NCBI GenBank assembly: GCA_910585575.1
Contig: CAJUFS010000014.1
Location: 1-48,449, forward strand
Length of the DNA stretch: 48,449 nucleotides
DNA from: an uncultured Adlercreutzia sp.
GTDB taxonomy: Bacteria; Actinomycetota; Coriobacteriia; Coriobacteriales; Eggerthellaceae
Direction of reading: 5' to 3'
Under the pieces are notes generated by a model that was not told where the DNA came from, searched no databases, and was given only the letters and a program-made list of their open reading frames with translations. This document shows, one piece after another, positions 1 to 8,864 of this stretch (position 1 is its first letter; every line of letters begins with the position of its first letter). Position numbers and translations under genes: made by a program.

Positions 1-1548
1 TTCGCGCCGGCCATCGGCCCCACGGTGGCGGGCTTCGTCATCGATCAGGCCGACTGGCACATCCTCTTCTTCGGCGTGTTCGCCATCTCCGCGCTCATCA
101 TTGTGATGTCGCTGTTCTTCATCGACAACAAGCCGCCGGCGAACAAGGGCGACGCGGTGCTCGACCCGCTGTCGCTGGCGCTGTCCACACTGGGCTTTGG
201 CATGCTGCTCTACGGCTTCTCGGCCCTGGGCTCCAACGGCTTCACGCCCGTCACCGTGGGCACGACGCTGGTGGGCATCGTGGGCGTCGTGTGGTTCTTC
301 ATTCGTCAGACGCGTTTGCCGCACCCCATGCTGCGGGTCGAGGTGCTGAAGAACCGTCGCTTCCTTATTGGCACCATTATCGGCATGCTTGTGCAGGGCG
401 CCTTGCTGGCCGCCGGCATCCTCATGCCCATCTACATTCAGTCCCTGCGCGGCTTCTCGGCGACCCTGTCCGGCCTGGTGCTGATGCCCGGCGCCATTCT
501 CATGGGCATCATGAACCCCATTGCCGGCAAGCTGTTCGACCGCCACGGTCCGCGCAAGATGGCCATTACCGGCATGTCGCTGCTGACGTTGACCACCGTG
601 GCCTTCGCCATTTTGAACCTTGAGTCGAACATCATCTACATCACCATCGTGTACACCGTGCGCATGTTCTCCATGGCCCTGGTGAACATGCCCATTACCA
701 CCTGGGGCATGAACGCGCTGGACAACAAGGTCATGAACCACGGCACCTCGGTGAACAACACGCTGCGCCAGGTAGCGGGCTCTCTGGGCACGGCCATTAT
801 CATTTCGGCGTCCACCATGACCCAGGCCGCCACGGTGCCCACCTTCGGTGAGGCCCAGGGCACCATGTTCGGCATCAACGTGGCCTTTACCGTGTGCGCT
901 CTTCTGTGCCTTGTCGGCCTGGTTATGACCATTGCCCTGGTGAAGGACAGGCCCGGCGAGGAAGCGGCCGTGGACGAAGAGGGCGCGCGCAAGTCGCTGC
1001 TGAAGTCCATCATGAAGACCGACGTGTTCTCGCTGCCCATCGACGCCACGGTGGAGCAGGCCATGCGCTTGTTCGTGAACAAGGGCATTTCCGCGGCACC
1101 CATTGTCGACGCTCACGGCGAGCCGGTGGGCTTCGTGTCCGACGGCGACATCCTGAAGCGCCTGTCGCCACGCGGCGCCTCGTTCACCGATCCCATTGTG
1201 CTTATCAACCGCACCATGATCGACGAAGAGGGCTACGAGGAGAAGCTGGTGAAGCTCATGGCTATGCCGGTGCGGGAAATTGGCGCCGCGCGGCCTATTT
1301 GCGTCAGCGTTCATGCGAAGCTGCCCGACGTCTGCCGCGTGCTGGCCGAGAACCATCTGAAGAAGGTGCCGGTGCTCGAGGACGGCCACATCGTGGGCAT
1401 CATTAACCGTAGCGACATCACCCAGTACTCCATGGCTGCGTATCTGGCCGATCACCCGGAGCGTGCCGTGGGCGTGGGAGCCGGCCCCTCGGGCCAGGAC
1501 GAGTGCGTGGAAGATGCCAGCGGCGTGTGCGAGCTGCCGTCCAAATAA
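1..1548 (+). CDS. MFS efflux transporter (DHA2/EmrB-QacA type) fused to a C-terminal CBS-domain pair, 5' partial
   Basis: The reading frame is open from base 1 and starts inside the transporter with FAPAIGPTVAG, which matches the DHA2 motif C at the end of TM5 (G-P-x-x-A/G-G). The true start lies upstream, and the in-frame GTG at 25 is internal. About nine hydrophobic segments follow, as expected for the C-terminal part of a 14-TM drug:H+ antiporter. From about residue 325 of the visible part the protein becomes soluble and carries two CBS motifs, around VEQAMRLFVNKGISAAPIVD and LKKVPVLEDGHIVGIINRSD. CBS pairs usually bind adenine nucleotides and gate the attached protein. This suggests, as inference, efflux controlled by energy status. 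The substrate cannot be predicted. A hairpin follows the stop codon. Confidence 0.88.
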   Translation, partial: FAPAIGPTVAGFVIDQADWHILFFGVFAISALIIVMSLFFIDNKPPANKGDAVLDPLSLALSTLGFGMLLYGFSALGSNGFTPVTVGTTLVGIVGVVWFFIRQTRLPHPMLRVEVLKNRRFLIGTIIGMLVQGALLAAGILMPIYIQSLRGFSATLSGLVLMPGAILMGIMNPIAGKLFDRHGPRKMAITGMSLLTLTTVAFAILNLESNIIYITIVYTVRMFSMALVNMPITTWGMNALDNKVMNHGTSVNNTLRQVAGSLGTAIIISASTMTQAATVPTFGEAQGTMFGINVAFTVCALLCLVGLVMTIALVKDRPGEEAAVDEEGARKSLLKSIMKTDVFSLPIDATVEQAMRLFVNKGISAAPIVDAHGEPVGFVSDGDILKRLSPRGASFTDPIVLINRTMIDEEGYEEKLVKLMAMPVREIGAARPICVSVHAKLPDVCRVLAENHLKKVPVLEDGHIVGIINRSDITQYSMAAYLADHPERAVGVGAGPSGQDECVEDASGVCELPSK

Positions 1549-1551
1549 AAT

Positions 1552-1588
1552 CAAGCGGCCCCGGCGAGCAAGGCAACGGGGCCGCTTG
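1552..1588 (+). terminator. Hairpin after the MFS-CBS gene
   Basis: An 11-bp perfect stem (1552-1562 paired with 1578-1588, CAAGCGGCCCC/GGGGCCGCTTG) with a 15-nt loop starts four bases after the stop codon. No T-run follows, so it may be a weak or factor-assisted terminator, or a 3' mRNA stabiliser. Confidence 0.55.
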
Positions 1589-1784
1589 GGCTTGGGAAGC
1601 CGCGAGGCGATGGGCTTCCGTGCTACCAGAGGCTGAGTGAAGTGGTGTCGTTTGAGGCAGGATTGGCATTCAGTATCTCTAACCTCTATCCTAGCCATTT
1701 CCCGTTCCAGGGCTTTGCACGGCGGCGAAACGTGGCCGAACTGCTAAACTAGCAGGCAGCTGAAATCGAGGACAGGAGAGTCCC

Positions 1785-2726
1785 ATGTTCGGAGACAATC
1801 TCGAGCGTATCGTGGCGGCCATTGAGAAGAACTACGAGGCCGACGAAATCTTCTTTACGAAGCCCGGCCGCCGCTTCCCTAGCCGCACCGCCATCAAAGG
1901 GCTTATTACCGAGCTGCGCCGCGTGCTGTTCCCCGGCTACTTCGGCCCCGAGATGCTCACGCCCCAAACAAGCCCGGCCTACTTCATCGGCCAGGCGCTC
2001 ATCGACATCGAGGCCGTCCTGCGCGAACAGCTTATTTTGGCCCTTACCTATACCTCCGACGATCGCGACGACCTTATCGAGGCCGGAAGCCCCCACTGCT
2101 TGGGCTGCGGCTCCGACGCCATTTGCAAGCAGGCCGCCGACATCTGCACCGCTTTCTTCGATGAGCTGCCTCACATTCAGCGCGTGCTGCTCACCGACGT
2201 GCAGGCGCTCTACGATGGCGACCCGGCCGCGGGCTCGAAGGAAGAGGTCATCTTCACCTACCCGGGCCTGTACGCCATCTACGTGTACCGCATTGCCAAC
2301 GTGCTGTACCGCCTGGGCGTGCCCATTATTCCGCGCGTGATGACCGAGATCGCCCATTCGTCCACGGGTATCGACATTGGCGCCGGGGCCACCATCGGTG
2401 AGTACTTCTTCATCGACCACGGCACGGGTGTAGTTATCGGCGAGACCACCATCATCGGCGAGCACGTGAAGCTCTACCAGGGCGTTACCCTGGGCGCGCT
2501 TTCTACCCGTGGCGGTCAGCGCTTGGCTGGCGTGAAGCGCCATCCCACCATCGAGGACAACGTCACCATTTACTCGAACGCCAGCGTTTTGGGCGGCGAG
2601 ACGGTTATCGGCGAGGGCTCCGTCATCGCCGGCTCCACCTTCGTCACGTTCAGTGTGCCCGCGAACTCCCGCGTGTCCGTCAAGGAACAGGAGATTCGCG
2701 TGCGACAGCCCGGCGAGCGCGACTAG
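1785..2726 (+). CDS. epsC: Serine O-acetyltransferase, EpsC type
   Basis: This enzyme makes O-acetylserine from serine and acetyl-CoA, the first step of cysteine synthesis, in the cytoplasm. The ATG at 1785 is preceded by AGGAGAG. The 313-aa product has a helical N-terminal half (about 1-185) and a left-handed beta-helix of hexapeptide repeats (about 192-290, for example [35 protein letters not shown]). The catalytic region [13 protein letters not shown]...[12 protein letters not shown] contains H191, D211 and H212, equivalent to the CysE active-site residues. The loop [18 protein letters not shown] is typical of the family. At 313 aa with a long N-terminus it fits the EpsC/SrpH branch better than the 273-aa E. 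coli CysE. No cysteine synthase gene lies next to it in this window. Confidence 0.93.
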   Translation: MFGDNLERIVAAIEKNYEADEIFFTKPGRRFPSRTAIKGLITELRRVLFPGYFGPEMLTPQTSPAYFIGQALIDIEAVLREQLILALTYTSDDRDDLIEAGSPHCLGCGSDAICKQAADICTAFFDELPHIQRVLLTDVQALYDGDPAAGSKEEVIFTYPGLYAIYVYRIANVLYRLGVPIIPRVMTEIAHSSTGIDIGAGATIGEYFFIDHGTGVVIGETTIIGEHVKLYQGVTLGALSTRGGQRLAGVKRHPTIEDNVTIYSNASVLGGETVIGEGSVIAGSTFVTFSVPANSRVSVKEQEIRVRQPGERD

Positions 2727-2734
2727 GTTTCCGC

Positions 2735-2754
2735 GAGCCGCTCGTTCGCGGCTC
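2735..2754 (+). terminator. Weak hairpin after epsC
   Basis: A 7-bp stem GAGCCGC/GCGGCTC with a 6-nt loop lies 9 bases after the epsC stop. There is no T-run. It may be a weak terminator. Confidence 0.3.
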
Positions 2755-2854
2755 CCCGTACCTGCTGCCTTCCTGCGGTCGTCGATGACCTCAGGAGATA
2801 AGCTCTGCGGTAGAATAGCCTCCAGCAAGTACGTTGGAGGGAAAGGGAAGAGCA

Positions 2855-4315
2855 GTGGGGGCTCTCCTTGAGAGGCTTACGGGCAATATTTCACCGGCGG
2901 CCCTTTTGACATCGACCTTCTTTTGGAGCTGGTTCGATGTCGTACCGTTGGGCGCGGCCATATTTCAACAGTTGGGCGGAAAAGTGGAGATGCTGCCTTT
3001 GGCGGTCTCTCTATTTGTCAGCGTTGTTGCGTTGATGGGATGCCTGCAGCTCAGTCGGAAACGGCGCTTGGCGCTTCGCCCGCGAGCATTCGCAGCGTTC
3101 TCGCTGGTGTTTGGCACGGGGGGCGCCGGCCTCGTGTTCGCCGGCGTCCTGGTCGGGTCGGTGCCGGCTCTGGTGGCGGGCGGTTTGCTTGTCGGTGTGT
3201 ACGAGGCCATCGGCATTATTACGTCGGGGAGTATTGCCACGTGCGAAGGCACGACAAACGCCCTGGTTCATATTGCCGTAGCTTTGCCGCTCAACATCAT
3301 CCCCATCCTTCTCATTGCGTTTCTTGAGCCTGGGGCCGCTATAGTCCTGGCTTGCTTGCTTCCGCTGCTTTCCGCCCTCAGCTTCGCCGTCTATACTGCG
3401 CGGAGAGGGAACGCTGAAGCGTTGGCCACCGTGCTGCGGGCGCGCGGTGCTTCGGGCGCCTCGCCGCTGCGCGCCCTGGTAAAAGAAAACGGCATCTTTT
3501 TGGCCATGGTGCTGGTGGTAACCATGGGCTTTGGCGTGGTGAACGTGCACACCATGGTGGCCACGGGGCAAAATCCCTTCGATGAGTACTTCTCTCTGGC
3601 CATTCGCGCCGCGGTCAGCGCTTTGGTGCTCTTCGGCTATCTTCGATTTTCTTGGAATCCCCGTTTTCTGTTCAATCTCGCCGTTGTGGTTATGGCGGTA
3701 AGTCTTGTCGGAGCTGCAGTGGGCTTGGCTCCCTTTTCGCAATGGGTCTATCACGCTGCGTACATCTGCTTCGATCTTCTTATTTGGGCGATCATTATTG
3801 CGCTGAGCTACAGCGCTGGTGCTCCTCTTGTCCAGGGCATCGGCGTTGTGCAGGCCGTGGACCAGCTCGGCATATTCATTGGCACCGTGGTGGCGCTGAT
3901 GCTCCCAGCGGGACAGGTGCAGGAAGTGCTCTATGCCGCCTTGGGCGTGGCAGCGTTATTGCTTACCACGGGACTGTTGGTGCGCCGCCAGTCGGTCATT
4001 GACGATTTGGGCAAGGCCGACTTTGACTTCGCTGATGCCGCGCCAACGGAGCCTTCTTCCGTTGAGGCTGGCGATCCCCTCGCGGTGGTTCCGGCCCTGA
4101 AGCCGCTCGAAGAGATAGCTGCACGCTACTTTCTCTCTGATCGCGAAGGCGATATCTTGCAGCTGCTGGTGGCCGGCCGAACGGTTCCCTATATTGCCGA
4201 GCAGCTGTGCATTTCAGGCAATACCGTAAAGACCCATGTGCGACATATTTACACCAAGCTCGATGTGCATACGCGCCAGGAATTGCTTGATGTCGTGCGA
4301 TCGCCCGAGGAATAA
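2855..4315 (+). CDS. LuxR-family transcriptional regulator with an N-terminal multi-pass membrane (MFS-like) domain
   Basis: The protein is about 486 aa from the GTG at 2855, preceded by GGAGGGAAAGGGAAG. A TTG at 2834 is possible, but it would lie upstream of that ribosome binding site. Residues 1-390 form about 12 hydrophobic helices, and a soluble linker leads to a C-terminal LuxR helix-turn-helix at about 425-480 (LSDREGDILQLLVAGR, YIAEQLCISGNTVKTHVRHI). This architecture is characteristic of Eggerthellaceae and related Coriobacteriia, where such regulators often sit next to Tat-exported flavoprotein reductases. Here a lipoprotein and a Tat flavoprotein follow. The likely role, by inference, is a membrane-embedded sensor that activates the downstream genes when it meets a small ligand. 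A 16-bp palindrome lies directly after the gene. The ligand is unknown. Confidence 0.9.
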   Translation: MGALLERLTGNISPAALLTSTFFWSWFDVVPLGAAIFQQLGGKVEMLPLAVSLFVSVVALMGCLQLSRKRRLALRPRAFAAFSLVFGTGGAGLVFAGVLVGSVPALVAGGLLVGVYEAIGIITSGSIATCEGTTNALVHIAVALPLNIIPILLIAFLEPGAAIVLACLLPLLSALSFAVYTARRGNAEALATVLRARGASGASPLRALVKENGIFLAMVLVVTMGFGVVNVHTMVATGQNPFDEYFSLAIRAAVSALVLFGYLRFSWNPRFLFNLAVVVMAVSLVGAAVGLAPFSQWVYHAAYICFDLLIWAIIIALSYSAGAPLVQGIGVVQAVDQLGIFIGTVVALMLPAGQVQEVLYAALGVAALLLTTGLLVRRQSVIDDLGKADFDFADAAPTEPSSVEAGDPLAVVPALKPLEEIAARYFLSDREGDILQLLVAGRTVPYIAEQLCISGNTVKTHVRHIYTKLDVHTRQELLDVVRSPEE

Positions 4316-4329
4316 TCCCAGGTGAGCCA

Positions 4330-4375
4330 TCATCACTATCGGGTGATTCTCGCAAAAAACACCCGATAGTGATGA
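4330..4375. promoter_or_regulatory. 16-bp perfect inverted repeat between the LuxR gene and the lipoprotein/flavoprotein genes
   Basis: TCATCACTATCGGGTG (4330-4345) is repeated exactly in inverse orientation at 4360-4375 with a 14-nt A-rich loop. No T-run follows on the + strand. It could be the LuxR terminator, or the operator of the LuxR regulator upstream of its target genes. The length and exactness favour a functional element, but the sequence cannot decide between the two roles. Confidence 0.6.
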
Positions 4376-4467
4376 ACACTGCCTCTTCCTTCTACGGTTC
4401 AATAGCAGCGTCGTCCAAGCCCGCAAAGGGGCAAGGAGGGGGCGACGGAAAAGGAGGAAGGATCATT

Positions 4468-4911
4468 ATGAAAAGCATGATGACAAGGCGTGTGGCTCTG
4501 CTGAGCGCCGTGGCCCTGGTGGCTGCGTTGGCCCTGGGTGCTCTTATGGGCTGTAGCCAGGGATCGGGATCGTCGCTGGCCAGCACCGACTCGACCACCA
4601 TGACCACGAAGACGTTGGTGAAGACGGCTACCAACGAAATGACGCTCATGGACTGGGATGTAACGGCCGACGAGAGCCCAGTGACTATTGCGAGCGGTGA
4701 TCCGCGTTTCGCCGAGTACATCGAGAACTTGGGCGAGCTTACCGGGTTTACCATTGAGGATCTGACCATGGTGGTGCAGGTAACTGAGTTTGCCGGCGCA
4801 GAGATTGCGGCAACTCACGAGAACGTGACCGACAACATGTACCGCATTGAATCATTGCAGGCAACCGTTGACGGTCAGACCATCACCTACGAAGACGGCG
4901 ACTTCAAATAA
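4468..4911 (+). CDS. Small predicted lipoprotein encoded before a Tat flavoprotein
   Basis: The ATG at 4468 follows AAGGAGG and gives 147 aa. The frame is open further upstream but has no ribosome binding site there. The N-terminus is a lipoprotein signal: positive residues (MKSMMTRR), a hydrophobic stretch, and the lipobox LMGC with the lipidated cysteine at C29. The mature part of about 119 aa is Thr-, Asp- and Glu-rich and matches no family I recognise. The flavoprotein start lies 46 bp downstream with no terminator between, so the two are probably co-transcribed. An exported partner for the flavoprotein, for example in substrate binding, is plausible but is inference. Confidence 0.75.
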   Translation: MKSMMTRRVALLSAVALVAALALGALMGCSQGSGSSLASTDSTTMTTKTLVKTATNEMTLMDWDVTADESPVTIASGDPRFAEYIENLGELTGFTIEDLTMVVQVTEFAGAEIAATHENVTDNMYRIESLQATVDGQTITYEDGDFK

Positions 4912-4957
4912 TCCCGCTTCGCACATTAAGTTCACTCCTATGAAAGAGGTATCCATC

Positions 4958-6535
4958 ATGGCAGAACTGACAAGAAGGAATTTCCTGTTCGGAGCAGGTA
5001 TGGCCGGAGCCGCCTTGGCGGTGGTCGGTATGGGGCAGAAGGCCTACGCTGCGGGCAAGGACGAGGAAGAGGAAGACTGGGCAAGTCAGGTAACGGAAGA
5101 AATCTCCTGCGACATCCTGGTTGTCGGCGGCGGCTTCTCCGGTGTGGCCGCGGCCGTTCAGGCGGGCGAGCACGGCGACAAGGTGCTGCTCATCGAGGGC
5201 CAGTCGGCTTTGGGCGGCAACGGTACCGGCGTGGAGTGCACCAACGCCTATGGCCTGCATCCCAATTCACACGAGGCAACTTTGGGCGAAATGGTGCGCT
5301 ATGAGGCCGACGCTCAGTCCTACACCGTGAACCAGCAGTTCATTCGCGATATGATCAGCCATGCTGCCGAGAACGTGCAATGGCTTATCGATAACGGCGT
5401 GCAGTACGAGGCCATCGAGGACCTGGACCCGGCCTATCTGGAGATGTACAAGCAGGGCCGCTATCGCGCCGAGTTCAGCTTCGACTACGTGTACAAGGGC
5501 GGTGCCGCTGGCATCGGCTACTTCCCCTATATGAAGAAGAAGCTGGCAGAATATGGTGTCAACCTGCGCCTGAACACCCGCGCTCGCGAGATTATCCCCG
5601 GCGAGAACGGTGCTGTGGCCGGTGTGTACGCCACCGACACCTATGGCGACACCATTAAGATTAACGCCAAGGCCGTCATTGTGGGCACCGGTGGTTTCGG
5701 CGAGGATGCCGATCGCATGGGCAAGCTTGGCATCGACCTCGATGACATTCGCATTATCGGCACGCCCGGCCACTACGGCGACGGCGTTTCCATGATGATC
5801 AAGGCTGGCGGCATTGAGCACGGCGCCCCGGCGTTCGGTTGCACGAACATCATCGGCTCTGCAGGTCCCTGGGGCCCCATCTGGGACAAGCTTTGTTGGG
5901 GCGGCCCCAGCTTGTGGGTTGACATCAACGGAGAGCGCTTCTCCGATGAGGCTTGCTCCACCTACACCCACAACTTCGAGCTGCAGAACGTTCCGGTGCG
6001 CCTTGCCGGCGGCACGTGCTGGGCTATCTACGACACGCCCATCCTGGAAACCATGATGGAGGGCGACGAGGAGTGCGCTCAGCTGTGGAAGGAAATGGTG
6101 GAAACGGGCGACGATGCCTACCAGGCCAATTCCTTGGAAGAGCTGGCCGATATCATGGAGGTGGACAAGGAGCTGTTCCTGGCCCAGGTCGAGCAATACA
6201 ACGCCAATGTGGCCGAAGGCGTGGACAAGGATTACGGCAAGGATAAAGAGTACCTCATGCCCATCGCCACCCCGCCTTTCTACTGCGGTCTTATTCGCGG
6301 CGCCTTGGAGGGTCTGTACTCCGGCGGCGTTAAGACCGATCGCCAGTTCCGCGTGAAGAAGCCCGGCCGCGACCAGGCCTTCCCGAACCTGTTTGCGGTG
6401 GGTGCCGACGGCGGCATGCTGTACAACAACATGTACGGCATTGACATCAACGGCTCCATGACCTGCCATGGGGTGAACAGCGCCCGTACGGCGGCCCACA
6501 CGGCCCACGAGTACGTGAGCCAGCTGCAAGCCTAG
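4958..6535 (+). CDS. Tat-exported FAD-dependent reductase, fumarate reductase/flavocytochrome c flavoprotein-like
   Basis: The ATG at 4958 is preceded by AGAGGT at 8-nt spacing and gives 525 aa; an in-frame ATG at 4940 has no site. The N-terminus has a twin-arginine signal (TRRNFLFG, then a hydrophobic core, cleavage near AYA-AG). A Rossmann FAD motif DILVVGGGFSGVAAAV begins at about residue 51, and the C-terminal FAD region contains GGVKTDRQFRV, LFAVGADGGML and a final GSMTCHGVNSARTAA. No haem-binding (CxxCH) domain is present, so electrons must come from a separate donor. Family members reduce fumarate, urocanate, cinnamates, or in Eggerthella host metabolites and drugs. The acceptor cannot be read from the sequence. 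The LuxR regulator and the lipoprotein upstream are the likely control and partner genes. A strong terminator follows. Confidence 0.9.
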   Translation: MAELTRRNFLFGAGMAGAALAVVGMGQKAYAAGKDEEEEDWASQVTEEISCDILVVGGGFSGVAAAVQAGEHGDKVLLIEGQSALGGNGTGVECTNAYGLHPNSHEATLGEMVRYEADAQSYTVNQQFIRDMISHAAENVQWLIDNGVQYEAIEDLDPAYLEMYKQGRYRAEFSFDYVYKGGAAGIGYFPYMKKKLAEYGVNLRLNTRAREIIPGENGAVAGVYATDTYGDTIKINAKAVIVGTGGFGEDADRMGKLGIDLDDIRIIGTPGHYGDGVSMMIKAGGIEHGAPAFGCTNIIGSAGPWGPIWDKLCWGGPSLWVDINGERFSDEACSTYTHNFELQNVPVRLAGGTCWAIYDTPILETMMEGDEECAQLWKEMVETGDDAYQANSLEELADIMEVDKELFLAQVEQYNANVAEGVDKDYGKDKEYLMPIATPPFYCGLIRGALEGLYSGGVKTDRQFRVKKPGRDQAFPNLFAVGADGGMLYNNMYGIDINGSMTCHGVNSARTAAHTAHEYVSQLQA

Positions 6536-6578
6536 CCGCCGTCTCATCGAGCGTTTCGCTTCGATGTAGCCTCCCTCT

Positions 6579-6614
6579 AAGCGCGAGCCCACCCTCCCTG
6601 GCTCGCGCTTTTTT
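6579..6614 (+). terminator. Rho-independent terminator of the LuxR-lipoprotein-flavoprotein cluster
   Basis: An 11-bp perfect stem AAGCGCGAGCC/GGCTCGCGCTT with a 10-nt loop is followed by a T-run at 6609-6614. Confidence 0.9.
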
Positions 6615-6692
6615 CTTTGGTTGCACGCCAGCAGTTTCAGGGGCTCTGCCGATAAAAGGGAACTCCTGGCAGTCAGAGACCCCGCGCCTTCA

Positions 6693-8864
6693 CTAGACGA
6701 TCTTCGTCTCGTCGAGCTTCTTGAGGAACCAGTTGTTGAGGCGAATGACGGGACGGCGCAGCACCAGTCCCAAAATGAGCGACGGCACCAGGAAGGCCGC
6801 CAAGAGCCCCATGCTCACCGCGAAGTGATTGCCGTAGATGCCGGCCATGGCTCCTTGGAACGCCTCCATGGAGTGGGCGAAGGGCAGCCATGGGTAGATG
6901 ACTTGGAACCAATCGGCTGACATCTGCACGGGCATGAGGCCGCCGGCGCCTCCCAGCTGCAGCACCAGGCCGATAATGGCCAGGGCCTTGCCAATGTTGC
7001 CGAAAGACACCGTCAGCGTGTATACCAGGTTGGTGAACACCACCGAGGCTAGGCAGCAGGCCAGCAGGTAGAGCCAGAAATGCTGGCACTCCACGCCCAG
7101 GAAGAACACGTTGCCCAAGCACACGATGATAGCCTGCAACAGTCCCAGCACGGCGAAGACGCCGTAGCGACCCAGATAGAGCTGGGCCTGGGTGGGGGCG
7201 TGGCCGACCTCGCGCGTCAGGGCGGCTTGGCGCTGCGGTGACACCTGCACCGACATGAGCGCCACCATGAAGATGGCGCCGATCCATAGGCAAAGCGAGG
7301 TGTAGAAGGGGCTCATGGCGCTGCCGTTGTTGGCCATGGCGTACACCGGGTGCTTGACCAGCTGGGTGGGGGCGGCGAGGAACTGCGCCACCGCCTCGGG
7401 GTTGTTGCCGATAATGCGGCGCACCTCGTCGATGTCGCCGGTGTTCACCGCGTGCTGCAAGTCATCGCGGCCCTCGGCCAGCTCTTTGGCGGCCTGCTTG
7501 AGGGCGGTTGCGGTTTTCTTCAGCGAGGTCTCGGCGGCATCGAGGCTCGTGCCGAGAGACGTGGTGGTGTCTCCCAGGCTCTCGGCTGTGGACTGCAGCG
7601 AATCGGTCAGCCGCTGGGCGTCGTCGCCCACGGAAGTAAGGCTGCTGCTGAGCGCTGTGAGCTTTTCCTTCAGCTGGTCGCGATAGGTGCTTTGGGAGGC
7701 GTCGAGGGCTTGCCGCGCCTGATCAAGGGCTTGATTGGTTTCGCTTTGCGTTTGCTGGAGGCGCTTCTCGTCGCTTCCCAGGGCGCTGGAGGCGGCTTTC
7801 AGGGTGTCCTCGAGAGCACCGAGCTGGGCTGTGGCCTGGGCTGCCGCGGCGGTCGCATCGCTGTCGGGGATGAGCGTGGCGAGCTTGTTGCTGAGGTCTC
7901 GGTAGGCCTTCTTCAGGGCCGCCACGTCGGTTTGGCAGGCATCGAGGGTTTTCTGCGCCGCTGCAGGATCGTCCTTCATGGTGGCGAAGGCCTGGTCGGC
8001 GGCCGCCTGCACGAAATCGAGGCTGCTTGAGGAGGAGGCGAGGGCCTGATCGGCTGCGGACGCTCCCTCCGTAAGACCCTTGTTGGCGCTGGAAAGGCCC
8101 TTCTGGGCCTCGCTGACAAGCGGCGTGACCGCACTGGGGGCGGCGCCGGCGTCTTTCAGTACCGAGGAGGTGGCCTCCACAAGCGACGTCGTGGAACCGA
8201 GCAGCCCCTGGTAGGCCTTCACCTGCGAGGCCGCCCCTTCCAGCTCGTCGATGGCCGTGTCCATGCGCTCGAGCAGCTGCTGCATGTAGCTCATCAGGCC
8301 ATCGCCGCTCATGAAGGTGGTTAGATCCGAGGTGGTGCCCAGGGCGACGTTGGCCACGGTTTCGGTGAAGGTTTGGTCGATGGTCTCTTCCAGATCGGTG
8401 GCGCCCGTCGAGGTGACGCGCTGCGCGATGGCGTTTTCCTTCTCGTTGTCGTAGTAGACAATTTCGGAATGCTTGATATCGCCCGAGAAGACGGTCATCA
8501 GGTCGGCGGAGAACGAGGGGGGAATGACGATGGCCGCGTAGTACGCGCCCGATTTCACGCCCTCGATGGCCTCGTCCTCCGACACGAATTCCCAATGGAA
8601 CTGGTCGTTGGCGCGCAAGGCTGAGACGATCTGCTCGCCGGCATTGATCTTGGTGGGGATGAGGTCCGATTGGTAGCCCTCGTCGGTGTTGGCCACTGCC
8701 ACGTTGATGTTCCCCGTGTTCGCATAGGGGTCCCAGAAGCCGAGGGTCGTGAACCAGGCGTAGAGCGGGGGTACCAGCACCAGGCCCAGCACTACGATGG
8801 CGGCAATGACGTTGCGCAGCAGATGGCGCATGTCGCTGGAGAAAATGGCCCAGATCATCTTCAC
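6693..8864 (-). CDS. YhgE/Pip-type ABC-2-like membrane protein (second of a pair)
   Basis: The product is 723 aa with a GTG start that overlaps the stop of the upstream paralogue by four bases (GTGA), so translation is coupled. An N-terminal membrane helix (about 15-40) is followed by the family signature region (WDPYANTGNINVAVANTDEG). A long extracytoplasmic Ser/Thr/Ala-rich coiled-coil region (about 170-500) and five or six C-terminal membrane helices follow. This is the architecture of YhgE/Pip proteins, which have an ABC-2-type membrane fold and are related to phage-infection protein Pip and to EsaA-like secretion components. The transported substrate is unknown. No ATPase is encoded beside it. 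Confidence 0.88.
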   Translation of the reverse strand: MKMIWAIFSSDMRHLLRNVIAAIVVLGLVLVPPLYAWFTTLGFWDPYANTGNINVAVANTDEGYQSDLIPTKINAGEQIVSALRANDQFHWEFVSEDEAIEGVKSGAYYAAIVIPPSFSADLMTVFSGDIKHSEIVYYDNEKENAIAQRVTSTGATDLEETIDQTFTETVANVALGTTSDLTTFMSGDGLMSYMQQLLERMDTAIDELEGAASQVKAYQGLLGSTTSLVEATSSVLKDAGAAPSAVTPLVSEAQKGLSSANKGLTEGASAADQALASSSSSLDFVQAAADQAFATMKDDPAAAQKTLDACQTDVAALKKAYRDLSNKLATLIPDSDATAAAAQATAQLGALEDTLKAASSALGSDEKRLQQTQSETNQALDQARQALDASQSTYRDQLKEKLTALSSSLTSVGDDAQRLTDSLQSTAESLGDTTTSLGTSLDAAETSLKKTATALKQAAKELAEGRDDLQHAVNTGDIDEVRRIIGNNPEAVAQFLAAPTQLVKHPVYAMANNGSAMSPFYTSLCLWIGAIFMVALMSVQVSPQRQAALTREVGHAPTQAQLYLGRYGVFAVLGLLQAIIVCLGNVFFLGVECQHFWLYLLACCLASVVFTNLVYTLTVSFGNIGKALAIIGLVLQLGGAGGLMPVQMSADWFQVIYPWLPFAHSMEAFQGAMAGIYGNHFAVSMGLLAAFLVPSLILGLVLRRPVIRLNNWFLKKLDETKIV

